This document shows positions 1 through 7,828 of a stretch of 32,684 nt of DNA, piece after piece. The position numbers were made by a program, and so were the translations under genes. A model generated the notes under the pieces. The model saw only the letters and a list, made by a program, of their open reading frames with translations, did no database searches and had not been told where the DNA came from. Location of the stretch: assembly GCA_034430415.1 (NCBI GenBank), contig DAOUEN010000016.1:1-32684 (forward strand), read 5' to 3'. This DNA comes from JADFUZ01 sp034430415. Its GTDB lineage: Bacteria; Chloroflexota; Dehalococcoidia; GIF9; AB-539-J10. Within the stretch, counting starts at the first letter, position 1, and the number at the start of each line of letters is the position of its first letter.

Positions 1-420
1 GCCTGTGTGGCCGCCCAGGCGGTGGGCACAGCCCAGGCCGCCTATGAGGCCGCAGTAGCTTACGCCAAGGAAAGAAAGCAGTTCGGAACGGAGCTGGCCC
101 GCCTACAGGCAATCCAGTGCATGATCGCCGACATGGCCACAGACATCGATGCCGCCCGGCTGCTGACCTACCGGGCCGCCTGGCTGATGCAACAGGCTGG
201 CAAGTCCGCTGTCAAGGAGCCCTCCATGGCGAAGCTTTTCGCCACCGAGGCGGCGCACCGGGTCTGCCACAAGGCGGTCCAGATATTTGGAGGCTACGGC
301 TACACCAAGGACTTCCCCGTGGAGCGCTACTATCGCGACCAGAGGATAACCGAGATATATGAGGGCACGTCGGAGATGCAGAGGATAACCATTTCCCGCC
401 AGGTGACAGGCATGAAATAG
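1..420 (+). CDS. acyl-CoA dehydrogenase, C-terminal part (5' end outside window)
   Basis: The reading frame is open from base 1 to a TAG at 418-420, so the gene begins outside the window; the GTG at base 7 is only an internal valine codon. The 139 visible residues are the C-terminal helical domain of an acyl-CoA dehydrogenase, the flavoenzyme that makes 2,3-enoyl-CoA and passes electrons to electron-transfer flavoprotein. The family signatures visible are YAKERKQFG, the QIFGGYGYTKDFPVER stretch and IYEGTSEMQR near the end. The glutamate in YEGT is the usual catalytic base of short- and medium-chain members. The chain length preference cannot be judged from this part. It ends 17 bases before the convergent acetyl-CoA synthetase gene, with no visible terminator between them. 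Confidence 0.93.
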   Translation, partial: ACVAAQAVGTAQAAYEAAVAYAKERKQFGTELARLQAIQCMIADMATDIDAARLLTYRAAWLMQQAGKSAVKEPSMAKLFATEAAHRVCHKAVQIFGGYGYTKDFPVERYYRDQRITEIYEGTSEMQRITISRQVTGMK

Positions 421-437
421 AGTGCAGGGCGGTCTTT

Positions 438-2372
438 CTACTTGCCGGCCTTCACTCTCTCCACCACCTCCTTTATTTCCTCCACGGAGGCTTCCTCTTC
501 TACGGTGGACAGGTCTCCCAGGTCCTTTCCCGTCAGCAGGGCCTTCATCACCCTTCTCATAATCTTGCCGCTCTTGGTCTTGGGCAGCATGTGCACGAAC
601 TGAATATCCCCTATCACCACGATAGGCCCCATGGTATCTCTCACGTGCTTCACCAGTTCCTTCTTTAACTCTTCGCCGGGATCATAGCCCTTTGCCAGCA
701 CCACGAATGCGCTCGCCACCTCGCCTCTGAGCTCGTCAGGAACTCCCGACACGCCCGCTTCAACCACAGCCGGGTGAGAAATAAGGGCGCTCTCGATCTC
801 GATAGTCCCTATCCTGTGAGCGGCGATCTTGATCACCTCGTCAGCCCTACCCGCAAACCAGATGTAGCCGTCCTCGTCCTTCCAGGCAGAGTCTCCCGCG
901 TAGTATGCCCCCCGCGTGCCCGGCTTGACCTCCCAGTAGTCCGTCCTGTACCTCTCGGGGTCCCCCCACAGAGTGGGCGTCAGGCCGGGAAACGGTTTCC
1001 GGATTATGAGCACGCCTTTCTCCCCCGGAGAAACCGGCTTCCCATCTTTCTCGTTGACCACGTCGGCTATTATCCCCGGTACCGGGTAAGCGGCAGAGCC
1101 GGGCTTTATCGGGGCCAGGCCAAGGCCGTAGGTATTGCCCACTATGGGCCCCCCGGTCTCGGTCTGCCACATATGGTCTATTACCGGAAGCCTGCCCTCG
1201 AAGACCTCTCCCTGCATCCATTGACACGCCGCGGGATTCAGCACCTCGCCGGCGCACACGATCCTCTCAACGGATCTCAGGTCGTGCTTTTTGGGCTCCT
1301 CTATACCCAACTTCATCAGTCCCCTCACGCCGGTGGGGGAGAACCACAGTCCCGTCACCTTGTTCCTGTCAACAACCTCCCACCACATGTCGGGTCGGGG
1401 ATAATCAGGGGTTCCTTGATACAGAATCGCCGTGCAGCCGAAGAGCAGCGGGGCATAGACATTGTAGCTATGGCCCACGATCCAACCAATATCCGACGTG
1501 CAGAACCAGACATCCGCCGCTCTCATCCCGTATATCCACTTGCCCATGCAGTAGATGTACACCTGGTATCCTCCGTGATTCTGCACGGTCACTTTCGGCT
1601 TTGCCGTGGTTCCGGACGTGGGCATCAGGAACAGCGGCTCATTTGACTCCATCTGGACCAGCTCGGAGCTGTTCCCTTTTCCTCTAGCCAGGAACTCCTC
1701 CCACGACATATCCCTGCCTTCTTTCATGACAACCTCGTCCTTGCCCTGCCTGAGAACCACCACTGCTTTGATCTGTTCCTCGGATGACAGCAGCTCAATG
1801 GCGTCATCCACCATCCGTTTCAACGGCACCGGCTTGCCCCGCCTCGACGTGCTGTCCTGGGTCAGGATGTACTTGGCGCCCGAAATCTCGAGTCTATCCG
1901 CTACCGCCCCGGGTGAGAATCCGGCAAATATCGCCATGTGTATTGCACCAATCCTGGCGCAGGCCAGCAGAAGCGCTGCCGACTCGATGCTCATCGGCAT
2001 ATACAGGGCTACCCTGTCGCCTTTCTGTACTCCGATCCCTCTCAACGCCGCAGCATACTGCTTGACCAGATAGAAGAGCTGGGCGTAGGTGATGACCCTT
2101 ACCTCCCCGGTGTCACCCGACTCAGAGATGAAAGCCGCTCTGCCACCCCTCCCCTGCTTCACCTTATAGTCCAGGCAATTGTAGCTGATGTTGGTAAGGC
2201 CGCCGATATACCACTTGAAAGTGGGGTAATTCCATTCAAATACCTTGTCCCACTTTTCAAACCAGTGGATGTCGTTTGCGGCGTTGAGGGCAGCGTCCTC
2301 CCAGAATCTCTCGTAGTCCTTCTCCGCCCGGCCAATGAAACTACCGACCTGAGGCGGTAACATTTCTACCAT
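438..2372 (-). CDS. AMP-forming acetyl/acyl-CoA synthetase
   Basis: A 644-residue adenylate-forming enzyme that activates a carboxylate with ATP and CoA. Length and order of motifs match the acetyl-CoA synthetase group: an N-terminal region with WFEKWDKVFEW and FKWYIGG, the phosphate loop PTSGTTAKPK, then DHMWQTETGG, YYAGDSAWKDEDGYIWFAGR, and the C-terminal KTKSGKIMRR whose lysine is the residue acetylated in Acs. The tryptophan before QTETG is kept; in Acs a tryptophan here keeps the acyl pocket small, so acetate or another short acid is likely. The phosphate loop is unusual: alanine and valine replace two glycines of the common TSGSTGKPKG. The ATG is preceded by AGGAGAG. It has its own promoter at 2440-2468. 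The gene symbol is withheld because the acid used is uncertain. Confidence 0.9.
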   Translation of the reverse strand: MVEMLPPQVGSFIGRAEKDYERFWEDAALNAANDIHWFEKWDKVFEWNYPTFKWYIGGLTNISYNCLDYKVKQGRGGRAAFISESGDTGEVRVITYAQLFYLVKQYAAALRGIGVQKGDRVALYMPMSIESAALLLACARIGAIHMAIFAGFSPGAVADRLEISGAKYILTQDSTSRRGKPVPLKRMVDDAIELLSSEEQIKAVVVLRQGKDEVVMKEGRDMSWEEFLARGKGNSSELVQMESNEPLFLMPTSGTTAKPKVTVQNHGGYQVYIYCMGKWIYGMRAADVWFCTSDIGWIVGHSYNVYAPLLFGCTAILYQGTPDYPRPDMWWEVVDRNKVTGLWFSPTGVRGLMKLGIEEPKKHDLRSVERIVCAGEVLNPAACQWMQGEVFEGRLPVIDHMWQTETGGPIVGNTYGLGLAPIKPGSAAYPVPGIIADVVNEKDGKPVSPGEKGVLIIRKPFPGLTPTLWGDPERYRTDYWEVKPGTRGAYYAGDSAWKDEDGYIWFAGRADEVIKIAAHRIGTIEIESALISHPAVVEAGVSGVPDELRGEVASAFVVLAKGYDPGEELKKELVKHVRDTMGPIVVIGDIQFVHMLPKTKSGKIMRRVMKALLTGKDLGDLSTVEEEASVEEIKEVVERVKAGK

Positions 2373-2410
2373 AGTGTCTCTCCTTTTGCGTACGTCATTC
2401 CGTGGTCGTT

Positions 2411-2439
2411 ATGCGGTTGGGGTCTCGTCCAAACCGCAT
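2411..2439 (-). promoter_or_regulatory. perfect 8-bp inverted repeat at the acetyl-CoA synthetase start point
   Basis: ATGCGGTT (2411-2418) and AACCGCAT (2432-2439) form a perfect dyad with a 13-nt spacer. It begins directly after the -10 box, so it covers the expected transcription start. It could be an operator or a hairpin at the 5' end of the mRNA; the sequence does not decide. Confidence 0.5.
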
Positions 2440-2468
2440 ATTGTAGCAAATCACTGTCAGGCACACAA
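2440..2468 (-). promoter_or_regulatory. probable sigma-70-type promoter of the acetyl-CoA synthetase gene
   Basis: On the minus strand, TTGTGT (2463-2468) and TACAAT (2440-2445) are separated by 17 bases, about 65 bases before the ATG. The -10 box is strong and the -35 box is weak. Confidence 0.5.
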
Positions 2469-2518
2469 GCAGGCCGGCGCGCCGAGCTGTTCGGATATCT
2501 CTAGCGAAGGCCTGAACC

Positions 2519-3922
2519 CTATGCTCCGACCCACCAGAGCATAATGTCGTTGACGTTGGTCCCGGTGGCTCCAGTGAGGATCAGGAACTCCTCACCGCTC
2601 ATCTCCTCCAGCCTCTGGAAGAAGCCGTAGGAGTCGAAGTTGGCCAGGGACCTCTCCGCACTCTGGCCTTTCTCTCGGGCCACCCTGATGGTACCTCCAT
2701 CTACCACCACTCCCGCCGCAGGCGATTTCCCGTCTATGCCATCGGTCCCTGCGGAGAGGACCGCCCAGGGATAGCCGGCAATCCTTCGGGCGGCCAGCAG
2801 AGCATAATGCTGGCTGCGTCCCCCTCTTCCCGTGGCATGTTCAGGGACCCGCACTATCGGTTCCCCACCACAAAGCAGAATTCTGGCCATGCCGTCACCC
2901 CGGGCCTCCTCATACAGTCTCTCAGCTTCCTGGAAATGCCTGTCCACCACGTCTTCTACCTTGCCCGTGGCCGGCGTGGCATCGACCTCCACTTTCCCCA
3001 GTTCAGAGTAGGCCGGCTGGCCCAACTCGCTCTGAAGGGCTTTCAGCAGGACCCCGTTGGACGCCACCAGGAGGTTGAAGCTGCGCGCCGCCAGTTCCCT
3101 CTCCCATAGTTCTTGTTTCAGAGTCTCCTCTTCCTTCCCCTCAATCCCTCTCTCCAGGTGATTCCTCACCTGCGCCGGCACCTTCCCCCACAGTCCATAT
3201 CTCCTCAGCACCTGGATGGCATCCTCAAAGGTGCTGGGGTCGGGCACAGTCGGGCCGGAAGCAATGGAGGACAGGTCGTCTCCTATCACATCCGACAGAA
3301 CCAGGGTAAGAAAGCTTGCCTGCGGCGCAGCCATGCGCAGCCTTCCTCCCTTCACCCGGGACAGGTGTTTCCTCACAGTGTTAATCTCCTGAATCGAGGC
3401 GCCGCCCGTCACCAGAAGCTCGTTGGTTACCCGAAACTCCTCCAGACTGATCGCAGCCGCGGGAAGAGTCAACAGAGAGGAGCCGCCGCCCGAGATAACG
3501 GCAATAACCAGGTCCCCCGCCCCCGCCCTCCGCAGACTGCCAAGGGCATATCTGGTCCCCTCGATGCTCTCCTGGTTGGGATTGGGGTGGTCAGCGGCAA
3601 AGAGCCTTACCTTTGGCAGGACTTCCCTTGCCTGCTCTCCATATACATTTACCGCTCCTCCCCCGAACTTCTCCCAGAGAAAGGGGCTCTGCTGTAGTGT
3701 CTCCACCACCGCCCTGCTCATGGGCACTCCCGCCTTTCCCGCCCCTACCAGAAAGATACTCTTCAGTCCGGAGAGGGGATAGGCCCGGTCTCCCGCCCTG
3801 AGAGCTCCTGCCTCCTCATCCCAGCGCAGGCACCTGCGCGTAGCCAGATGGGCATCGGCAAGGGGAATCACCAGCTCCCGGAACAGGGCCTGGAGCGTTT
3901 GCCGTTTCTGGCTTCCTTCCAT
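2519..3922 (-). CDS. glycerate 2-kinase (MOFRL/DUF4147 family)
   Basis: A 467-residue type-2 glycerate kinase, which phosphorylates D-glycerate to 2-phosphoglycerate. The N-terminal DUF4147 domain shows IFLVGAGKAGVPMSRAV and the glycine/serine run VISGGGSSLLTLP. Later come a VLSDVIGDDLSSIASGPTVPD segment and the C-terminal MOFRL domain with LSAGTDGIDGKSPAAG. The frame can be extended to a TTG at 4024, but those 34 extra arginine-rich residues do not look like the family. The ATG at 3922 gives the usual length and has TAGAAT (3945-3950, minus strand) 23 bases upstream as a weak -10 candidate. The SD-like GAGGAG lies rather far (15 bases) from this ATG. The gene is divergent from ykvI copy 1 and upstream of the synthetase on the same strand, which has its own promoter. 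Confidence 0.88.
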   Translation of the reverse strand: MEGSQKRQTLQALFRELVIPLADAHLATRRCLRWDEEAGALRAGDRAYPLSGLKSIFLVGAGKAGVPMSRAVVETLQQSPFLWEKFGGGAVNVYGEQAREVLPKVRLFAADHPNPNQESIEGTRYALGSLRRAGAGDLVIAVISGGGSSLLTLPAAAISLEEFRVTNELLVTGGASIQEINTVRKHLSRVKGGRLRMAAPQASFLTLVLSDVIGDDLSSIASGPTVPDPSTFEDAIQVLRRYGLWGKVPAQVRNHLERGIEGKEEETLKQELWERELAARSFNLLVASNGVLLKALQSELGQPAYSELGKVEVDATPATGKVEDVVDRHFQEAERLYEEARGDGMARILLCGGEPIVRVPEHATGRGGRSQHYALLAARRIAGYPWAVLSAGTDGIDGKSPAAGVVVDGGTIRVAREKGQSAERSLANFDSYGFFQRLEEMSGEEFLILTGATGTNVNDIMLWWVGA

Positions 3923-4042
3923 AGCTTGCTGCGGGGACTCCTCAATTCTAGCACGCCTGTCTCTCGCCAGAAACAGCTCGCGGCTTGCCCTCCGTGGACT
4001 TCGTCTTGCCCAGCGAAAATCCAAGGTTTGGTCGTCAACCTA

Positions 4043-4071
4043 TTGACAACGGGCCTCTTGCTGCCTAGGAT
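4043..4071 (+). promoter_or_regulatory. strong sigma-70-type promoter of ykvI copy 1
   Basis: TTGACA (4043-4048), a 17-base spacer and TAGGAT (4066-4071). GCATCGCG starts at 4075 and begins a possible hairpin with arms CGCGC and GCGCG around the start point. The same GCATCGCG octamer follows the two promoters near 5331 and 7634. Confidence 0.7.
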
Positions 4072-4126
4072 TACGCATCGCGCGATCTAGTAGCGCGACG
4101 TCTTAGGAAAGGAGTTTCAGCGGACT

Positions 4127-5245
4127 ATGGACAGAAGGTGGTACTACATTCTTGCCATCGCATTCAGCTACGCGGTGGCCATTTTCGGGGGAGCTTTCGC
4201 TTCAGGCAGAGAGATAGTGCAATTCATCGGCCGCTTCGGCGCGGCGGGGGTCTGGGGTGCCATGGTTGCCGGGGCTCTGTTTGCCTACTTCGGCATGGTG
4301 GCACTTATTACCACCCGCCGCTGGCAGGCATTCGACTACAAGAGCTATGTGTCAAGGCTGTACCGGGAGTTCTTGCCCGAGAAAGCCGCCTCCAAAGGAT
4401 ACTGGCTGTTCGAGGTTACCTACTTGCTCATGTGCATGTTGGGACTGGGAGTCATAACTGCTGCTCTGGCGGAGATGTTCGTCGCAGAAATGGGAATCCC
4501 CTACGGCCTGGCCGTCACCATGGTAGCTGGGGCAATCCTGCTGGTGGTCACCTTCGGCGCCGACATTATCCGCGCATTCAACTTCACCATAACCTGGGCC
4601 CTCCTGCTGGCTACCGTCATAGTCATGGCAGTTGCCTTCGGGCCCGTCAGTGGGGACTCCTGGAGGACCATCACCTCCGGTGCGGGCCCCGGAGGCGCTG
4701 GATGGCTCCTCAGCGCCGTCCTCTTCGTCTCCTACAATCTCATTGGTGTGATAATGATAACCTCTCTGGCGGAGCCTCTGAAGGACAGATTTGGCGCCCT
4801 TATGGCGGGACTGCTCGGAGGAATCGGCATAGGACTGCTAGTACTGATTGAGTATACAGTGGCCATGGCATACTACCCCGAGATCGTGGAAGAGGCCCTG
4901 CCCCTGTGGTTCGTGTGCTCTGAGACGGGGTCCTCTCTCGTGAGGTTTGCCTATGACTTTATCCTGGCGGGCGCCATACTGACCACGGGCATTGCGCTGA
5001 CTTACCCTCCGGTGAAGAGATTCAAGGGCCTGCTGATCGCCAGGCTCGGCGCGGAGAAGGAGGCCATGTCCAGATTTCTGGTGACCCTGATGCTGATACT
5101 GATCGGCCTGGGGCTCTCCTCCTTCGGGCTCAAAGATCTGGTCGGCAAGGGGCTCACCGCGATGGGCTGGGCTTTCATTGTAGTATTCCTCATCCCGCTG
5201 CTGATATTCGGTTCAAGAGCCGCCTGGACGAAGGCGTCGAAATAG
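4127..5245 (+). CDS. YkvI-family membrane transporter-like protein, copy 1
   Basis: A 372-residue polytopic membrane protein with about ten hydrophobic helices. The start IAFSYAVAIFGGAFASGRE followed by QFIGRFG is the hallmark of the YkvI family (COG3949), distant relatives of the LeuT-fold/APC carriers, in which the glycine-rich break in helix 1 is where substrate or sodium would bind. The substrate is not known for the family and cannot be read here. The ATG has AGGAAAGGAG upstream. The second copy (5506-6624) is the same length, aligns without gaps and is roughly 80% identical by eye, so this is a recent tandem duplication. The 3' flank carries a remnant of the MBL-hydrolase gene that is intact after copy 2. 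Confidence 0.8.
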   Translation: MDRRWYYILAIAFSYAVAIFGGAFASGREIVQFIGRFGAAGVWGAMVAGALFAYFGMVALITTRRWQAFDYKSYVSRLYREFLPEKAASKGYWLFEVTYLLMCMLGLGVITAALAEMFVAEMGIPYGLAVTMVAGAILLVVTFGADIIRAFNFTITWALLLATVIVMAVAFGPVSGDSWRTITSGAGPGGAGWLLSAVLFVSYNLIGVIMITSLAEPLKDRFGALMAGLLGGIGIGLLVLIEYTVAMAYYPEIVEEALPLWFVCSETGSSLVRFAYDFILAGAILTTGIALTYPPVKRFKGLLIARLGAEKEAMSRFLVTLMLILIGLGLSSFGLKDLVGKGLTAMGWAFIVVFLIPLLIFGSRAAWTKASK

Positions 5246-5300
5246 CCTGGACAACGCGGAAGGAAGGCAAACGCTGGGATCACGTTGCCCGCTACATAAT
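5246..5300 (+). pseudogene. remnant of the MBL-hydrolase gene start after ykvI copy 1
   Basis: From the stop codon of ykvI copy 1, this stretch aligns without gaps to 6625-6679, the DNA that follows copy 2 and leads into the intact MBL gene; 36 of the 50 positions 5250-5299 are identical by hand count. The MBL start ATG (6658) corresponds to ATC here. Similarity ends after about seven codons, at 5299-5301, and the sequence then continues as the terminator/promoter region seen at 7604. This looks like a deletion that removed the rest of the gene. Confidence 0.6.
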
Positions 5301-5494
5301 ACGGGCGCACATGTTTCTTGCCCCGACCTGTTGACAACGCAGGCGCAAAGTATTATGGTGTGCCGCATGCATCGCGCCACTATGTGCTTACGGCTGTAGT
5401 TCAACAAGGGAGGTGAGACACTACTGAGAACAGCATCAAGTCAGCGTGTTACATCCTTAGGTCGTCACACAAGGTAACCAAGAGAAAGGGAGGT
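5301..5494 (+). repeat. leader repeat, copy A (before ykvI copy 2)
   Basis: This is a second copy of the DNA before cstA (7604-7856). Landmarks keep exact distances: from TTGACA to GGGAGGTGAG (5408-5417) is 77 bases, from there to TCAGCGTGTTACATCCTT (5441-5458) is 33, and AACCAAGAGAAAGGGAGGT (5476-5494) ends 12 bases before the start codon, just as before cstA. Only the 59-nt tandem duplication present before cstA is missing. After GGGAGGT the sequence changes to one resembling the ribosome-binding region of ykvI copy 1. The transcript would carry a leader of about 140 nt. Confidence 0.75.
5331..5359 (+). promoter_or_regulatory. promoter of ykvI copy 2
   Basis: TTGACA (5331-5336), a 17-base spacer and TATGGT (5354-5359). 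The box arrangement and the surrounding GGCGCAAAGTATTATGGTGT are the same as in the cstA promoter at 7634-7662. Confidence 0.6.
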
Positions 5495-5505
5495 TCAACA
5501 GAGTA

Positions 5506-6624
5506 ATGCAGAAGAGATGGTACTACATCCTTGCCATCGCGTTCAGCTACACGGTGGCCATCTTCGGCGGGGCTTTCGCCTCGGGCAGGGAGATCATGCA
5601 GTTCTTCGGCCGCTTCGGCGCGCCGGGATTCTGGGGCATCCTGGTTGCCCTGGTCATGTTTGCCTATTTCGGCATGGTCGCACTCATTACCACCCGCCGC
5701 TGGCAGACATTCGATTACAAGAGCTATGCAATGAAGTTGTACCGGGAGTTCTTGCCCGAGAAAGTCGCCTCCAAGGGATACTGGCTGTTCGAGATTTCCT
5801 ACTTGTTCCTGTGCATCCTGATACTTGGAATCATTACCGCTACCCTCGCACAGATGTTCGTCGCAGAAATAGGAATGTCCTACGGCCTGGCCATCACCAT
5901 AGTAGCCGGGATAATCCTGGTGGTGGTCTCCTTCGGCGCCGGCATTATCCGGGCATTCAACTTCACCATAACCTGGGCCCTCCTGCTGGCTGCGGTAATA
6001 GTCATGGCAATCGCCTTTAGACCCATCAGTGGGGAATCCTGGAGCGTGATAACTTCCGGCGTGGGCCCCGGGGGAGGAGGATGGCTCATGAGTGCCGTCC
6101 TGTATGTTTCCTACAATCTCATGGGTGTTATCATGATAACCTCTCTGGCGGAGCCGCTGAAGGACAGGGTTGGCGCTCTTCTAGCAGGGCTCATAGGTGG
6201 AATCGGAGTAGGGGTACTCGTCCTGATTGAGTACATCGTCGCCATGGCATACTACCCCGAGATCGTGGAAGAGGCCCTGCCCCTGTGGTTTGTGTGCTCT
6301 GAGACGGGTTCGTCGCTCGTGAGATTTGCCTATGACTTCATCCTGACGGGAGCCATACTGACCACGGGTATTGCGGTGACCTATCCTCCGGTGAAAAGGT
6401 TCAAGGGCCTGCTGATCGCCAGGCTCGGCCCGCAGAAGGAGACCCTGTCAGGCTTCCTGCTGACCCTGGTGCTGATACTCATAGGCCTGGGGCTGTCCAC
6501 TTTCGGACTCATACCCCTGGTCGCCAAGGGCTTCACCGCCATGGGGTGGATCTTCACCGTAGTGTTCCTCATCCCGCTGCTGATATTCGGTTCAAGAGCC
6601 GCCTGGACCAAGGCATCGAAATAG
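5506..6624 (+). CDS. YkvI-family membrane transporter-like protein, copy 2
   Basis: A 372-residue paralogue of the preceding YkvI-type protein, with the same IAFSYTVAIFGGAFASGREI helix 1, central FNFTITWALLLAAVIVMA helix and identical last residues FGSRAAWTKASK. Differences are mostly conservative changes within membrane helices, for example isoleucine or valine swaps, with a cluster of changes at residues 39-51, so both copies are probably functional. Substrate is unknown. The ATG overlaps a TAA (TAATG) and has AAAGGGAGGT upstream. The MBL-fold gene starts 33 bases after its stop, so the two are likely one transcript. Expression is from a leader that matches that of cstA rather than that of copy 1. 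Confidence 0.8.
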   Translation: MQKRWYYILAIAFSYTVAIFGGAFASGREIMQFFGRFGAPGFWGILVALVMFAYFGMVALITTRRWQTFDYKSYAMKLYREFLPEKVASKGYWLFEISYLFLCILILGIITATLAQMFVAEIGMSYGLAITIVAGIILVVVSFGAGIIRAFNFTITWALLLAAVIVMAIAFRPISGESWSVITSGVGPGGGGWLMSAVLYVSYNLMGVIMITSLAEPLKDRVGALLAGLIGGIGVGVLVLIEYIVAMAYYPEIVEEALPLWFVCSETGSSLVRFAYDFILTGAILTTGIAVTYPPVKRFKGLLIARLGPQKETLSGFLLTLVLILIGLGLSTFGLIPLVAKGFTAMGWIFTVVFLIPLLIFGSRAAWTKASK

Positions 6625-6657
6625 TAGAGACAACAGGGAAGAAAGGCGAAGACTGGA

Positions 6658-7545
6658 ATGAAGCTAGCCGCTACGGAACTGGGCAAAGTCGACGAACTGA
6701 AGATATACGTACTGGCTGAAGACCACGCCGGGTACGACTCTCTCTTCTGGGGACAGTTCGGGACATCGTTCCTCCTGAGTTGCAGGACCGGCGACACCGA
6801 GAAGCATATTCTGTTCGATGCCGCCACCTCCGCTGAACCCATACTTCACAACATGAGCCTGCTCCAGCTTGACCCCAAGAAACACATAGATATGGTGGCC
6901 ATATCCCACTGTCACTTCGACCACACCGGTGGACTCGCCGGAGTCCTGAAGGAAGTCGGCAAGCAGGATATCCCCGTGGTGGCTCATCCGGATGTGTCCA
7001 GAACGGTTGTGCTCATGGAATCATATCTCTGGTCACCGGGACTCACTGCCGAGAACAGCAAAGAGAGCATCGAGCAAGAGGGAGGCAAATGGATCCTGAC
7101 CAGAGATCCATTGAAGCTCGCCCCTGGAGTGCTAACCAGCGGAGAAATAGAAAGAGGCTTTGAGAAAAAGGTCACTCTGGACTCCTACAACCTGGAAGAC
7201 GGCAGGCTGGTAAAGGATGAGATCCTCGACGACATGTCTTTGTACCTGGACACCAGAGAGGGCCTAGTGGTAGTCTCAAGCTGCTCCCACGCCGGAATCG
7301 TAAACATGGTGATCCAGGGCACGAAGCTAACCGGGCAGACGCGCATAAGAGCCGTTGTCGGAGGATTTCACCTGTTGGACGCCGACGAAGAGAGAGTCAG
7401 GCTGACCGTCAAGACGCTGAAGGACATGGGGGTAGAGCAGGTACATACCGGGCACTGCACCGGCCTGAAGGCGGAGGCATCCTTTCTCGATTCCTTTGGG
7501 GAGAGATTCGAGGAACTCTATAGCGGAAAGACCATCAAGTTCTAG
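6658..7545 (+). CDS. MBL-fold metallo-hydrolase (COG1237 type)
   Basis: A 295-residue metallo-beta-lactamase-fold protein. SHCHFDHTGG at residues 83-92 is the HxHxDH metal motif. The later SCSHAGIVNMV, GGFHLL and HTGHCTG supply the remaining histidines and are typical of the COG1237 branch, which includes an archaeal enzyme annotated as a dihydropterin/beta-RFAP phosphate synthase. The true reaction here is not known. It follows ykvI copy 2 by 33 bases and ends before a strong terminator at 7585-7619, so the unit is ykvI2-mbl. The first ykvI copy appears to have had the same partner and lost it. GGGAAGAAAGG upstream is a weak ribosome-binding site. Confidence 0.85.
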   Translation: MKLAATELGKVDELKIYVLAEDHAGYDSLFWGQFGTSFLLSCRTGDTEKHILFDAATSAEPILHNMSLLQLDPKKHIDMVAISHCHFDHTGGLAGVLKEVGKQDIPVVAHPDVSRTVVLMESYLWSPGLTAENSKESIEQEGGKWILTRDPLKLAPGVLTSGEIERGFEKKVTLDSYNLEDGRLVKDEILDDMSLYLDTREGLVVVSSCSHAGIVNMVIQGTKLTGQTRIRAVVGGFHLLDADEERVRLTVKTLKDMGVEQVHTGHCTGLKAEASFLDSFGERFEELYSGKTIKF

Positions 7546-7584
7546 ATCACCATTCTACGTGGCGCGAAGGGTGGCTGGATCGAA

Positions 7585-7619
7585 AAACAGGTCCGCTCTG
7601 TATACGGGCGGACCTGTTT
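7585..7619 (+). terminator. intrinsic terminator after the MBL gene
   Basis: AAACAGGTCCGC (7585-7596) pairs perfectly over 12 bp with GCGGACCTGTTT (7608-7619) across an 11-nt loop, followed by CTTGT. The A/T ends of the stem supply the U-rich tail. The equivalent site after ykvI copy 1 (5286-5306) keeps only a short GCCCG/CGGGC stem. Confidence 0.75.
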
Positions 7620-7633
7620 CTTGTCCCGACCTA

Positions 7634-7662
7634 TTGACAACCCCGGCGCAAAGTATTATGGT
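7634..7662 (+). promoter_or_regulatory. promoter of cstA
   Basis: TTGACA (7634-7639), a 17-base spacer and TATGGT (7657-7662). The expected start lies close to GCATCGCG at 7672. A possible 6-bp hairpin, TGCATC (7671-7676) with GATGTA, would sit at the very start of the RNA. Confidence 0.6.
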
Positions 7663-7710
7663 GTGGATGGTGCATCGCGGCACGATGTATTGGCTGCTGT
7701 AGTTCAACAA

Positions 7711-7828
7711 GGGAGGTGAGGGATATCGGGAACGGCGAGGTTTTAGGCTGAGGATCTGACTATAGAAAGGGGAGGTGAGAGACTATCGAGAACAGGATCA
7801 GTTCAGCGTGTTACATCCTTGGACCGTC
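7711..7828 (+). repeat. 59-nt imperfect tandem duplication inside the cstA leader
   Basis: GGGAGGTGAG begins at 7711 and again at 7770, exactly 59 bases apart, each followed by a similar GA..ATCG.GAAC.G stretch. The cstA leader is 59 bases longer than the copy before ykvI 2 (234 against 175 bases from TTGACA to start codon), so this duplication explains the whole length difference. Confidence 0.55.

Noticed and set aside
774..1646. Long open frame antisense to the acetyl-CoA synthetase gene (and similar ones at 16078-16602, 28199-28852, 29917-30942 and 31032-31592)
   Set aside because: They mirror highly conserved genes in a GC-rich genome and show no domain, ribosome-binding site or signal of their own.
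5417..5506. An open frame in both leaders (5417-5506 and 7779-7871) with shared SACYIL and TKRKGG codons, ending on the next start codon
   Set aside because: Neither copy has ATG, GTG or TTG after the preceding in-frame TGA, so a leader peptide cannot be started normally. The similarity is explained by the leader duplication.
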